Shown piece by piece: positions 11,547 to 20,121 of a DNA stretch of 64,000 nt. Source of the DNA: Symbiodinium sp. CCMP2592 (Eukaryota > Sar > Dinophyceae > Suessiales > Symbiodiniaceae). Location of the stretch: NCBI GenBank assembly GCA_905221615.1, contig CAJNDT010000331.1, positions 62,001 to 126,000 on the forward strand, read 5' to 3'. The notes under the pieces were generated by a model, which ran no database searches, was not told where the DNA came from, and saw only the letters and a program-made list of their open reading frames with translations. The translations under genes and the position numbers were made by a program. Each line of letters starts with the position of its first letter. Positions within the stretch are counted from its first letter, which is position 1.

Positions 11547-11611
11547 CGGGTTTTGCCCATCGACAGTACGCCGGCCAGAAGCTGGCGGGATGTGCCACAG
11601 AAACTCTCTCC
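11547..11611 (-). CDS. Exon with strong polypyrimidine acceptor
   Basis: On the minus strand a T-rich tract runs into TTTGAG|GGA, followed by GESFCGTSRQLLAGVLSMGK and TR, then GT donor CCCG|GTACTG. Phase 0 in, two bases left over. It probably follows the exon ending near 11825. Family not recognised. Confidence 0.65.
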
Positions 11612-11824
11612 CTCAAACGAACAAAAGAACAAAAAAAACAACGCCTAAAACCACTCACGAATGAATTTACAAACCCCTGGAACCCAAAGCCCACCTTCCC
11701 GAAATCCGCCAGGCCAAGAGTGGTAACATCCAAACCAAATAGAGACAGCACATCCAGACAAAAAAACCTACAAAACCCTGTTACGCTCGAATATAACCCC
11801 CTACTTCAAGCCATCCTGGACCCC

Positions 11825-12345
11825 CTGTTCGGGCCTGCAGGGGCAATGAGGTCCAGCGAAGGCCTGACCGAATGTTGGGTCTTCTTACCTTTGGTTAGTA
11901 AGGAATGGAAGGGGTCTATAAGGGTTACTATAAGGGTATAGGGGTACCATAATAGGGGCCTTCATAATCCCCATAACTTACCTGTGGTTAGTAAGGAACG
12001 GAGGAATGGGGTACAATTATAACTACGATATACTACCATTCTTCCATTCCCTACTAACCAAAGGTAAGACTACCCCTATAGATCCCATTATAAGGAACCC
12101 CTATAGATCCCTTTAAGGAGCCCTATAGATCCCTTTAAGGAACCATTCTTCCATTCCCTACTCACCAAAGGTAAGTCTTGGGGTTCGCTGAGGGATGGTT
12201 CGGGTTCGAGTTTTTCAGCACCGTCTTTCTGCTGCCCTAGGCCACTGAAGCCTACGAAAGTCCCGTTGGTCAGGTGGTTGCTTAATGTGCTCACTCCAGA
12301 GTGCTCAATCCGGTCTCTTCGGCAATACATGGTAACTCGAAGAGT
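11825..12345 (-). CDS. Two exons spliced around a nested introner-like element
   Basis: The upstream exon (about 12345-12166) reads DRIEHSGVSTLSNHLTNGT, FVGFSGLGQQKDGAEKLEPE and SEPQDLPL. It ends at CCTTTG|GTGAGTAG inside the terminal repeat of the element at 11884-12175. The downstream exon (11883 to about 11825) starts after GGTAAG| with KTQHSVRPSLDLIAPAGPNR. Both boundaries are phase 0, so removing the element leaves one open frame. The last 11 nt of the upstream exon (CTTACCTTTG plus one base) come from the element's own end. Protein family unknown. Confidence 0.6.
11884..12175 (-). mobile_element. Introner-like TIR element, family E (outer copy, acts as intron)
   Basis: Left end CTTACCTTTGGTTAGTAAGG, right end CCCTACTCACCAAAGGTAAG. 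Read on minus, it starts CTTACCTTTG|GTGAGTAGGG and finishes TTACTAACCAAAGGTAAG|. The proposed intron is 12165-11884. It contains a second, complete family E copy. Confidence 0.7.
11977..12068. mobile_element. Introner-like TIR element, family E (nested copy)
   Basis: CTTACCTGTGGTTAGTAAGG at the left and CCCTACTAACCAAAGGTAAG at the right, with a short TA-rich centre. Inserted inside the outer copy, so it is younger. Both ends keep the GTTAGTA/TACTAAC words. Confidence 0.75.
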
Positions 12346-12399
12346 TTTTCGTTATCATCGAGTGCTTAAGTTCTTGTGTCATCTGCGCGAGACTCAGCC

Positions 12400-12523
12400 G
12401 CGGCCTCCCTTCTCGGCGACAAAGGCCGCGAGGCTCCGCATAGGCCATGGCGATCAGCGAAAAGAGCACCTTATACGCCCTGCGCATCAGCCGTTTCTCC
12501 TCCCCGCATGCCCGCGATGGCAC
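12400..12523 (-). CDS. Exon of unassigned gene
   Basis: Acceptor GCTAG|GTG then VPSRACGEEKRLMRRAYKVL, FSLIAMAYAEPRGLCRREGR, PRLSLAQ. A short hydrophobic stretch (YKVLFSLIAMAYA) suggests a buried helix or membrane contact. The 3' end is uncertain. Probably the exon preceding 12345-12166. Confidence 0.6.
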
Positions 12524-12564
12524 CTAGCACTGCTGCGATCCGCAGCGGAACATGAGAACTCATC

Positions 12565-12795
12565 TGCGGCCGCGGTGGAAGGAAGTCCAAATACAGCGCG
12601 AACTATCAAGTGACACACGGCCCAAAAGTATCACAAGGTCTGAGCTCGCCGTGCAAAAGTGGTGGAGGGCCAGGAAGCAAGAATTCGAAGACACCTTCTC
12701 GACCAAGGCGTGCGAGAGGCAGTTTACCGCCTTGGTCGACTTGGGTTACGTGGGCAGCTAAGACAAAGGCATTCTTCGAGCGTTTCGTGACGGGC
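12565..12795 (-). CDS. Exon(s) downstream of beta-helix region
   Basis: One minus frame reads KNAFVLAAHVTQVDQGGKLP, LARLGREGVFEFLLPGPPPL, LHGELRPCDTFGPCVT for 55 codons to a stop. An overlapping frame at 12795-12740 reads DFLKFIARHETLEECLCLS. The plus strand is also open (ELAVQKWWRARKQEFED) but lies antisense to a better minus reading. Could be the 3' coding end of the beta-helix gene just upstream. Confidence 0.5.
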
Positions 12796-12811
12796 GATAA
12801 ACTTCAGGAAA

Positions 12812-13440
12812 TCATGATGTTGCCACTCGAGTCAGCCACTGAAGGCCCACGGCGCTGTTGGGCTGTTCGAAAGCGCCGTCAGTGTAGATGCAGCCTCCAC
12901 TCCCATACACCATCGAAGAGTCTACGCCCAAAAGTGAGAATGGAGGTGCCATCCATGCACTCATGGACATGAACGTCTCCGGTGGCGACGCCACCGGAGA
13001 CGATCATGTGGCTGTGTGAATCAACGGCACCTCCATTCTCACAAGCGCTACAGTCCTTGATGGTCGCAGTCACATTGCCACCGGAGGCGTTCATGTCGCT
13101 CCATGCATAGATGGCGCCTGCGCCTCCATCGTCTGCATAGCTTCTTTCTGCATCGATACTCGCATTCCGACTTTTGCAGCGTGCCTTGGGAATGGAGGTG
13201 CCATCTATGCACTCATGGACATGATCGTCTCCGGTGGCGACGCCACCGGAGACGATCATGTGGCTGTGTGAATCAATGGCACCTCCATTCTCACAAGCTA
13301 CAGTCCTTGATGGTCGCAGTCAATTTGCCACCGGAGGCGTCATGTCGCTCCATGCATAGATGGCGCCTGCGCCTCCATCGTCTACATAGCTTCCTTCTGC
13401 ATCGATACTCGCATTCCGACTTTTGCAGCGTGCCTCCGAA
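12812..13440 (-). CDS. Beta-helix / polymorphic-membrane-protein-type repeat region, frame-disrupted
   Basis: Minus frames carry repeated GGAGAIYAW..., GGNVTATIKDCSACENGGAV and GGCIYTDGAF words, the GGA(I/V) plus (T/S)xxxxDCSA pattern of polymorphic outer-membrane-protein / right-handed beta-helix repeats, which are common in dinoflagellate and chlamydial secreted proteins. A 252-bp (84-codon) unit at 12939-13190 is duplicated at 13191-13436. The second copy has a 1-nt deletion (after SDM) and a 2-nt deletion (near DCSA), together restoring length modulo 3 but creating an early stop between them. Either a decaying copy, assembly error, or unusual splicing. Each unit includes a perfect palindrome, GTCTCCGGTGGCGAC / GTCGCCACCGGAGAC. 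Confidence 0.6.
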
Positions 13441-13775
13441 AAAGAAGCTCCACGAGGAACACCTCCTGGTCCCTCACCTCGCACAATCCATTGAGCTTGA
13501 GGATACCGTCCGAACATGTTGGAAGGCCAGCATTGACATCCGTTCGACTCCCAGTTGGCACTCCATGAGCAGCAAGCGGTGCTTTGCTTCCTCTCTTCTC
13601 CTGCTGCTCAGACTCCCTGACCCCTTGACGGAGGCATCGTGTGATCACAGAGGCGTTCTCACGGGGGCGTTCTCGTCCAGCTCCTGTTGATCTGCACGTC
13701 GAGTCAGGAAGCTGTCGGCTTCGTCCAACAGTCGGTCGGCTACGCATTCAGCTGACAGGAAGCAAAATTACTACT
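13441..13775 (-). CDS. Two exons leading into the beta-helix region
   Basis: 13775 to about 13667 reads CFLSAECVADRLLDEADSFL, TRRADQQELDENAP and ends at a textbook GT donor (CCCCC|GTGAGAACG). The next exon (about 13611-13441) after GGGAG| reads SEQQEKRGSKAPLAAHGVPT, GSRTDVNAGLPTCSDG, ILKLNGLCEVRDQEVFLVE. Phase 0 at the junction. The second exon runs into the copy-2 beta-helix unit, so these are probably its upstream exons. Confidence 0.6.
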
Positions 13776-13792
13776 ATTATTATTATTATTAT

Positions 13793-13822
<30 letters not shown>
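13770..13822. repeat. (TTA)n / (TAG)n microsatellite
   Basis: Perfect triplet tract switching from ATT to AGT repeats. Confidence 0.95.
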
Positions 13823-13824
<2 letters not shown>

Positions 13825-13829
13825 AAGAG

Positions 13830-13905
13830 AAGACGGCGGCGCACAAGAACCAGCACACGGCCGTGCGGCCGCTCTCAGAAACTTGCACGGACCAGATGGA
13901 TGCAC
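13830..13905 (-). CDS. Candidate exon, hydrophobic
   Basis: The minus frame reads CASIWSVQVSESGRTAV then CWFLCAAVFS, with a membrane-like second half. Another minus frame is also open, so the frame is not certain. Confidence 0.4.
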
Positions 13906-14029
13906 AGCGGGGGTTTCAGGGATTGGGGTGTAGATAGAGTTTAGGAGAACAGCAGCACTGGCATGTTGCTGGGCCATGTTCAGGGTCATCGTGACAAGCG
14001 TAGTTCGACACATGGGGGTCTGATGGTCA

Positions 14030-14094
14030 CGAAACCTTGAGCCTTGGCGGTAGCAGGGCTTTGGAAGCTTCGGACACAGGCGGCCAGTAGAGGA
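14030..14094 (-). CDS. Candidate exon
   Basis: Acceptor TTAAG|GTCC then VLYWPPVSEASKALLPPRL and KVS before a stop. The reading is protein-like. Family unknown. Confidence 0.45.
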
Positions 14095-14229
14095 CCTTAA
14101 TGGGTTTTGGGATACACTATACTATAGTCACCATCGGAAACCTAAGGATAATAGGAAACGTAGGGATAGTATTTGGAATCATTCGGAGTCTACCTTAGAT
14201 GCCAGCTTCCTGCATGCTCCCACAGCTTA

Positions 14230-14339
14230 CTTAAAGGATCATGGGACTTAGCAATTACGGTTATTATTGAGACAACTATACTTGTAACCCCAATAAAGGT
14301 ACTTATAACCTTACTTACTGAGTCCCATGAGCCTCCAAG
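14230..14339. mobile_element. TA-target TIR element, family A copy 1
   Basis: Starts TA-CTTAAAGGATCATGGGAC and ends GTCCCATGAGCCTCCAAG-TA. Flanked by TA on both sides, consistent with a TA duplication. Minus-strand sequence either side is open (DPTEAYLEAHGT upstream, KLWEHAGSWHL downstream) and joins in phase if GTAAGT is the donor and TTTAAG| the acceptor. Confidence 0.8.
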
Positions 14340-14849
14340 TAGGCCTCTGTGGGATCCTACCTGCCAGCCAGGCGCTCCTTGCACATCCGACATCTGCCAT
14401 AATGGAGGGGCCTGAATAATTAGAATACGGCTTGGGGCGTATAGTAGAGTGGAGTAGAGTATAGTAGAGTGCAGCAGAGAAAAGTAGAGTGACTAGAAAA
14501 AACTATGATGTAGTATAACAAGAAGACAGAGCCCTAAGGAACACTATTGGTCATCGTTCAGGCTTCTATGTTACAACCTTCCGGGCCAACAGGCCCCACC
14601 CGACCCCCTACTGCCATTAAAACCCCATACCGTAAGGTCCCGTCTGCTAAGCTCAAACACCAGCTCAAATGCCTAGAGCTCAACAGAAACCCTAAACCCT
14701 AAACCCTAAACCCTCTTCTCGGAAGTGCAGTGAAAGAAGGGTTTGGAGGGACCGTATTATGACGATACAGGGACTGTAGGGTCATGCTATAACTATTTAG
14801 TAAGACTCTTAGACTAAGCGCCACAGCCAAAGACCTCAACCAAGACAAG

Positions 14850-14945
14850 CCTGCTAGCGAAAGCGTTCAGCACCGAGCGCACGTGGAAGCGCGTTCCACA
14901 AAGGGCCTGGCTGCACTCAAGCTTGATGCGGAAGCAGAATCACGG
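14850..14945 (-). CDS. Exon, paralogous to the one at 60 kb
   Basis: The minus frame reads CFRIKLECSQALCGTRFHVR then SVLNAFAS before a GC donor (AGCAG|GCTTGTC). The ALCGTRFHVRSVLN core closely matches ALCGTKFQVRSALHN at 60004-59955. An acceptor at GAG|TGC or CAG|GCC is likely. Family not named. Confidence 0.65.
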
Positions 14946-15199
14946 AATCAACAATAATGAGGTTCGTACCAACAACAACAATAGCAGTTATGTTTCGTAA
15001 CAGTGAATATTGCTAGTTAATTGTTCCTACACTGTAATTTCTACTCACAGTTCTCAATAGTTTGCTGCATACAATTGGTTTTAGCAGCACGATCATCATT
15101 TTTCGATGCGCCCCAATCTCAAAACCCCAACCCCGAAAACCTCAACGCCAAATCCCTCAACCCTAAACCCCTAAACCACAGCAGTTTCAAAGTTGCTAC

Positions 15200-15258
15200 C
15201 CGCTTTGGCCTGGGACGCAAGTTGTTGGATGTCGTCTCGCGGAGACACACGGAGCTTC
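15200..15258 (-). CDS. Exon of unassigned gene
   Basis: Acceptor CTGAG|GAAG and GT donor AAAGCGG|GTAGCAAC bound KLRVSPRDDIQQLASQAKAG. The plus strand carries a longer ATG frame antisense to it; the minus reading is preferred because both splice sites and composition fit. Confidence 0.6.
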
Positions 15259-15404
15259 CTCAGATGCGGGTGCGAGGCTCGGAGCTTGGAGGCTCATGGG
15301 TAGATACGGTCCTCGAGGATACCATGGAGTTTTCCGGAAATACGGTTGATGTGTTCCTTTAGGTACCTTTAAGGGATCTATAGGGGTTTTAGGGTTTAGG
15401 GTTT

Positions 15405-15497
15405 AGGGATATAAATCCTGCATGACCCATAATAAGGAAGATACCATAGTCCCCAGTGTTTAGGGTCCTTAAGGTAATGCAGGATTTATATCATCGA
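15405..15497. mobile_element. Short inverted-repeat element (ATATAAATCCTGCAT ends)
   Basis: ATATAAATCCTGCATGACC at the left is mirrored by ATGCAGGATTTATATCA at the right. About 90 bp, no coding potential. Confidence 0.7.
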
Positions 15498-15714
15498 CCG
15501 TATAAGTGGGGTTTTAAGTCCACGAATATGGCTTGCAAGGATATTTACCCTCCTGTTAATGCCAGTTATCACTACCCATGAACCTCCAAGATGTCTTGGG
15601 TTATCATGATACTTGGGCTTGAGGGGGTCGATGGCTTAGAAAGCTCGCGGCCTGAGGCTGACTCGGGGTGTCAGGGTTAGGGGTTTAGGGTTTTGGGTTT
15701 AGGGTTTAGGGTTT

Positions 15715-15775
15715 AGGGCTAAGTGCACTTCACACGCATCAGCAATGAACTTCAGCTGCAAAAAGCTGCTCTAGC
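15715..15775 (-). CDS. Candidate exon
   Basis: The minus frame SSFLQLKFIADACEVHLAL follows a likely AG. It shares LKFIA with the reading at 12795, but the similarity is too short to interpret. Confidence 0.45.
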
Positions 15776-15899
15776 ACGCGAAAGCCTAAACGCTAAGCCC
15801 CCTCAACTGTCCATAAACAGGCTCATTCACCAAAGCAGCCCAAACCCAAAGACACCCTTCAAACAACCCACGCCCTAAGCCCTAGACCCTAAGCCAAAA

Positions 15900-15945
15900 G
15901 CCCCCATCAGGCGGCAGGAAAGGCTCAGGAGGATGTAGGGCTCAA
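15900..15945 (-). pseudogene. Partial duplicate of the next exon (pseudo-exon)
   Basis: The minus strand reads YILLSLSCRLMGA, clearly related to YDILLRLFCSLIGG in the exon 16056-15976. The 5' half is missing, so this looks like a local partial exon duplication left in an intron. Confidence 0.5.
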
Positions 15946-15975
15946 AAATTAGAGTTTATTTGAGGTTCAGGGCCC

Positions 15976-16056
15976 CCGATCAGACTGCAAAAAAGGCGCA
16001 GGAGGATATCGTAATCCACACCCCCGCGAGTGGCGGAGTCCAGCTGCATCAAGAAC
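15976..16056 (-). CDS. Exon of unassigned gene
   Basis: Acceptor CGAAG|GTTC then RFLMQLDSATRGGVDYDILL and RLFCSLIG, ending at a GC donor within GGGGCCC. Strong helical protein-like reading. Confidence 0.65.
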
Positions 16057-16074
16057 CTTCGAGGCTGGGGGTTT

Positions 16075-16250
16075 TGGGGCCTTGGGGGTTTAGGGCTTAA
16101 GGTCTAGAGGTTTAGGGGTTTAGGGGTTTGGGCTGAAGGTCTAGCGAGTCTAGGGGTTTAGGGGTTAAGGGCTTAAGGTCTAGGGGTTTAGGAGTTTAGG
16201 GGTTTAGGGGTTTGGGGGTTTAGGGGTTTAGGGGTTTGGGTGGAGGCCTA
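16075..16250 (+). repeat. Degenerate TTTAGGG array
   Basis: GGTTTAGGG words with frequent TTAAGGTCTAGG variants. It lies between two exons, so intronic. Confidence 0.85.
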
Positions 16251-16261
16251 GAGTTTCGGGC

Positions 16262-16361
16262 CTCGTGCGGGCCCGAAGTGCTCAGTGTTTAGTCCTTCGA
16301 AGCCAAGGCGCTGAGGCATGTCGGCCGCGGCCCCCGCGGAGTTGGTGACGAAGATGTTGGC
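16262..16361 (-). CDS. Exon, possible HAD-like fold segment
   Basis: Acceptor GAG|AG|GCC and GC donor CACGAG|GCCCGA bound ANIFVTNSAGAAADMPQRLG then FEGLNTEHFGPARG. IFVTNSAG followed by a lone helix and LGF resembles motif II of HAD-superfamily phosphatases (CECR5/p-nitrophenyl type), where the Thr/Ser binds phosphate. Motifs I and III were not found nearby, so the assignment is tentative. The exon itself is convincing. Confidence 0.6.
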
Positions 16362-16734
16362 CTCTCACTTTGGCTCTGGCGGCAGCGATGCGATTGGTAC
16401 GCAACGGGGGGTGAGACATTCGGGCTTCGGGATTAGAGATGTTTAAGATTTAGATCGCTGTTCGAATCAGCCACTAAAGTGAAATCACGATGCGAACTCG
16501 CCTTAGTCGCTACTCCCTTGCAGGCAGGTTGAGCTCTCCGTGCCGGCTTGCCGGTACAGTTCAGGATTTTGAGTTCTACGCTACGGAGTGTCTACTCAGT
16601 CTACTCATTAACTAGCAACGGCTGCAACGGCTGGAACCCCGCCAGGTATAGCAGCCATTTCGGAAAATGCTGCAGCCAGCAATACCTAACAAGTACTTGC
16701 ATTGGTTCTTCTACCCTGAAGAGAGCTCCAGGGC

Positions 16735-16840
16735 GCAGGGTTGAGAATGACGTACGGCACTGCACCAGGGCAGCCCCGCCTTGCTGTGCTTGCCCTGGAC
16801 GTAGCCGAGCCTGGCAGCATCGGATCGGTGCTGTCGCAAC
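16735..16840 (-). CDS. Exon of unassigned gene
   Basis: The minus frame reads RQHRSDAARLGYVQGKHSKA then GLPWCSAVRHSQPCALELS. The following island at 16690-16600 is open in all minus frames (one reads YCWLQHFPKWLLYLAGFQP) and is probably another exon of unknown frame. Confidence 0.55.
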
Positions 16841-16976
16841 AGCCCCCGGGAAGGGGGAGTTTAGGATTTAGGAGCTTGTTCTTGATACACTTCTCAGTTT
16901 GTAGGGTTTTGGGTTTAGGACGGGCTCATGAAGAGCTGAAATGTGCCTGGTGGTTCCTGTCATTTCAACTGGCCAC

Positions 16977-17036
16977 AGTTGACTTAGATTCAGATGGCTC
17001 CGCGCCAAGGCAGCAGGCAATCGCATCGAACCAATA
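16977..17036 (-). CDS. Exon of unassigned gene
   Basis: Acceptor CCCCAG|TAT and GT donor TCAACT|GTGGCC bound exactly 20 codons, YWFDAIACCLGAEPSESKST, phase 0 at both ends. Confidence 0.6.
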
Positions 17037-17239
17037 CTGGGGTTAAGGGATTTAGTTTAAGTTGTGAAGTTACCATAATAGCGTTTTGTAGTGCGTAAAA
17101 CAAGACCCAGAATAATCCCAAGCCTTTCACCCCCGAAAACCCGTTAGACCATGTTTAACCCTCTGCGTATCGCCTGGTCCCTAAACCCCGAGTCCTCCTC
17201 CTAACCTAATCCCCCTGACCCTAGATCTGCTAGCTGCTA

Positions 17240-17349
17240 CTTAAAGGGTCATGGGACTTCGTAATTACAGGTATTATTACGGTAACTATACTTATGACCC
17301 CAATTAAGTTACTTATCACCGTACTTACGAAGTCCCATGATCCTCCAAG
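17240..17349. mobile_element. TA-target TIR element, family A copy 2
   Basis: TA-CTTAAAGGGTCATGGGAC ... GTCCCATGATCCTCCAAG-TA. On minus the end reads ...GACTTC|GTAAGTACGG, a strong donor, next to open host sequence (RSFMASYLEDHGT). Confidence 0.8.
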
Positions 17350-17631
17350 TAGGATGCCATAAAGCTTCGCAGGGCTGGGAAGGCTGGACCTTAAACTCTG
17401 AACCCTAAAACGACTTAAAACCCTGAACACTAAACCCTGGAATAATTAGGTCTCGGATAGTTACTCACACTATCTACTGTCTGCAGCTGGGGACGAGACA
17501 ATCCCCAAACCCCGAGAAACCCCTTCGGTTTTCAGTCCAAAAGCTCCAACAAGACCCTTCCCAGAAACCCCCTACAAGACCTGGTAAGCACCCCTTACCC
17601 TTAAGCTTTATAAAGACCCGTCTCGCAAGCC

Positions 17632-17770
17632 CTAGAGCAGCACTGGGGCCGCCACAACTCTTCCACCTCGTCCTCGGTAGCTGTGGCGTTGGGGGGGTTT
17701 GGTTGGACCAAGTTTCACAAGGTTTTGTTTAACCAGGATTTGTGTGAGCACCGTTTCTCTCCGCGAACCA
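17632..17770 (-). CDS. Two candidate exons
   Basis: 17770-17705 reads LVRGEKRCSHKSWLNKTL; 17700-17632 reads NATATEDEVEELWRPQCCSR with AG|GAC inside. Both are Cys-containing and protein-like. Splice junctions are not fixed. Confidence 0.45.
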
Positions 17771-18059
17771 GGTAACTTAGGGCTTCGGGTTTAGTAGAAC
17801 GACTCATCCCGTATCTTCCTGACTCGGGCCTAGGAGCTTGGAGATCCGGCGTCGGGCTTTGGGTTGGGATTTTAGCATTCAGAGGATCTGAAGGAAGCTT
17901 CAGGAGTCGTGGATCTGGAGCACCTTTATGGCCCCTACACCCTAAACCTTAAACCCTAAACCGATCTTACCACCCTGGGCTCTGCCAAAACTCAACCCTA
18001 GCAGAATTCCTGCATGGGTGGGGCGCAGGGGTTGAAGCCTAGATCCTTGATGAAACTCC

Positions 18060-18064
18060 TGCAG

Positions 18065-18097
<33 letters not shown>

Positions 18098-18172
18098 CAG
18101 CAGCAGCAGTAGTAGTAGTAGTAGTAGTAGTGGTAGTAGTAGTAGTGGTAGTAGTAGTAGTAGTAGCACCCA
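18060..18172. repeat. (TAG)n microsatellite
   Basis: AGT triplets interrupted by AGC and GGT. Apparent Leu- or Thr-rich frames are artefacts. Confidence 0.95.
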
Positions 18173-18283
18173 ACCAAAATCCAACAAACTGAATCCGTAC
18201 TGAAATCACCCTTTGCACTGATCCCAAAACCCTAAAACCTAGCCCTACACTCGAAGCCCTATTCCCTGAACCCCGCGAACCAC

Positions 18284-18355
18284 CCCTTGACAGGGCACAT
18301 CGGAAGGGGCCGTGCCGTTGACGAAGTTGAGATGGACCTGGCTATTCCAGGCGAG
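18284..18355 (-). CDS. Exon of unassigned gene
   Basis: Acceptor GAAAAG|CTC then LAWNSQVHLNFVNGTAPSDV and PCQG up to a GT donor (AAGGG|GTGG). Directly adjoins the family C element, which starts 30 bp upstream on minus. Confidence 0.6.
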
Positions 18356-18387
18356 CTTTTCTTGGGGTTCAGAGTACGCTTTGAATC

Positions 18388-18497
18388 CATGTGGGTGGTT
18401 GTCAAAATTAGGGTCCCTTTTGGGTACCTTAAATATGAGGTGCCGTATAATATTAAGGACCCAAAAAGGGACCATAATTTTGACAACCACCCATGCG
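18388..18497. mobile_element. Short inverted-repeat element, family C
   Basis: CATGTGGGTGGTTGTCAAAA at the left is mirrored by TTTTGACAACCACCCATG at the right; the arms continue through AGGGTCCCTTTTGGGT and ACCCAAAAAGGGACC. Single copy in the window. Confidence 0.75.
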
Positions 18498-18714
18498 AGT
18501 ACGATAATTACTCAACACCACTAATTAGCAACAACGAAGAGAGCAGTAAGAGAAGGAATGCACTCCGAGTACATTCCCTCCGCTATCCTCTCCTAAACCC
18601 TGAACACGAAATCACTAAACCCCTACAATCTACGAGCCACATCTAAAACGATAAACCCCCCAAAAACCAGGCACTAAACTCTAAGACCCGTGAACCCCTA
18701 GAGCCGGACGCACG

Positions 18715-18815
18715 GCTTAGGGTTTAGGGTTTAGGGTTGAGGGTTTAGGATTTAGGGTTTTGGGTTTAGCATTTAGGGTTTAGAGTTTAGGGTTTAGGGT
18801 TTAGGGTTTAGGGCC
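18715..18815 (+). repeat. TTTAGGG array
   Basis: One of the cleanest heptamer runs in the window, more than ten near-perfect units. Confidence 0.9.
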
Positions 18816-18857
18816 CGAAACCCTGAAAACCCGGAGCCTTTTGCAGTGAGCGTTACA

Positions 18858-19222
18858 CTGCCGTTTCCAGAACCTTTAATTGTTGAAACCCTCGCGCTAC
18901 CTTGATGTCACAGTTATGGCAACCCTTCAACTTTATACCAACACCCGAAAACCCAAATCCTAAACCCTAAACACCAGACCCTAAACCACAAACCCTAAAA
19001 CAATAAAAGCGCGGCCGCCGGACGCCAGTTGGCTCGTCGGTTGCCGACAGCACCTTCGACAGGTGTTTGGGGTTTAGGGTTGAGGGCGGTACGGTTTCGG
19101 GTTGGAAGGTTTCGGGGTTTTAACGTCTGCGGCTTTAGAGGTACAGGTTTGGGCTTATGCAATTCGGAGCGCTTTTGGGATCGCAGGTGCGTGGCTGAAG
19201 ACTTCCGGCTTGCCAGTTTCGG
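18858..19222 (-). CDS. Three candidate exons
   Basis: 19222-19157 reads AETGKPEVFSHAPAIPKALR; 19062-19005 reads HLSKVLSATDEPTGVRRPRF; 18925-18858 reads GCHNCDIKVARGFQQLKVLE. Each is an uninterrupted, protein-like minus reading next to AG/GC or AG/GT signals and separated by TTTAGGG runs. They may form one transcript. Family unknown. Confidence 0.55.
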
Positions 19223-19526
19223 CATTTCGGGTTGTAAGCTAGGAGGCATTATAGCTTTTGGCTGTAGGGCTTTGGGGCAATATGGCTTGGGATGGACCGG
19301 GACTCGTGCGTATTGAGGCACACTCCCAAAGGTCAAAAGCCGCAGCTAGCCCAAGCGATAGTTCACAGCCTCATGACGGTACGGCCGCGCTGCTTTCGGG
19401 CTCGCCGAAAAAGTCATACGAAACGACTTCCTGAGTGGAACATAAGGTCTGCAACACAGGCGCTCGGTGAGCATGAGTTCAGAGTCCCATGCCCAAGCGG
19501 TACGGCCCTGCAACGTTCTGGCTCAC

Positions 19527-19692
19527 CGAGAAAGTCCAGTGACAACCAAGTTGGCCACTGGACTGAGTAGGCAAGCAAGCTCTGGGTCAAGTAAGACAGC
19601 GCAACAATGGCACCAAACAGCCCGCAGGCAAGTGTGGCAATCCACAGCACGAGCTCCAGGGGGAAGACTGAAGCCAACTGCTGCGACATGCC
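19527..19692 (-). CDS. Membrane-protein exon
   Basis: Acceptor AGAG|GGC and a strong GT donor (TTTCTCG|GTGAGCC) bound 55 codons: GMSQQLASVFPLELVLWIAT, LACGLFGAIVALSYLTQSLL, AYSVQWPTWLSLDFL. The central hydrophobic run is long enough for one or two membrane helices. The neighbouring island is also hydrophobic. Confidence 0.7.
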
Positions 19693-19699
19693 CTCTCTG

Positions 19700-19905
19700 T
19701 AGCTTATGTCAAGAGAGCCCTATGGCTGCATGTTTGTCATAGGACTGAACAGGCAAGCACATGCCAACAATGGGCCATGGGTGGCCACAGCTTGCATTTC
19801 ACTTCGCTGCCTGCAGAAACCCCCTGCGAGAATCCATGCGGCCAGGCACAAGGCAACGAAATCTCAACAGCTCCAAAGCAGCAGCATGTCACCGGCAACC
19901 AGCGA
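19700..19905 (-). CDS. Candidate membrane-protein exon upstream
   Basis: Minus frame DFVALCLAAWILAGGFCRQR, SEMQAVATHGPLLACACLF and SPMTNMQP follows CTGTTGAG|. The hydrophobic start suggests a further membrane helix. An alternative open minus frame of about 80 codons exists, so the frame is uncertain. A GCAGCGCGGCCGTACCGTCA block here recurs at about 19375 and, diverged, at 19500. Confidence 0.45.
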
Positions 19906-20121
19906 AAGCTCACAGCCTCATGACGGTACGGCCGCGCTGCACGATCAGCCTCATAACCTAAAACCCCACACCACTCCCGAATCCTGGCTTACCCAGCCCT
20001 ACTAAACCTGAAACCCTGAACCTAAACCTAAACCACAAAAACAAACCCTAAACCCTGAACCCCCCAAACAATCCTCAGCAATCCTCAGCAAAGCCTAAAC
20101 CCACAACCTCAAGTGCTCGTC

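Noticed and set aside
15021-15362. 113-codon plus frame
   Set aside because: Crosses TTTAGGG-like repeat, and its best part is antisense to the spliced minus exon 15258-15200.
17942-18227. Leu- or Thr-rich minus frames
   Set aside because: Translations of the (TAG)n microsatellite.
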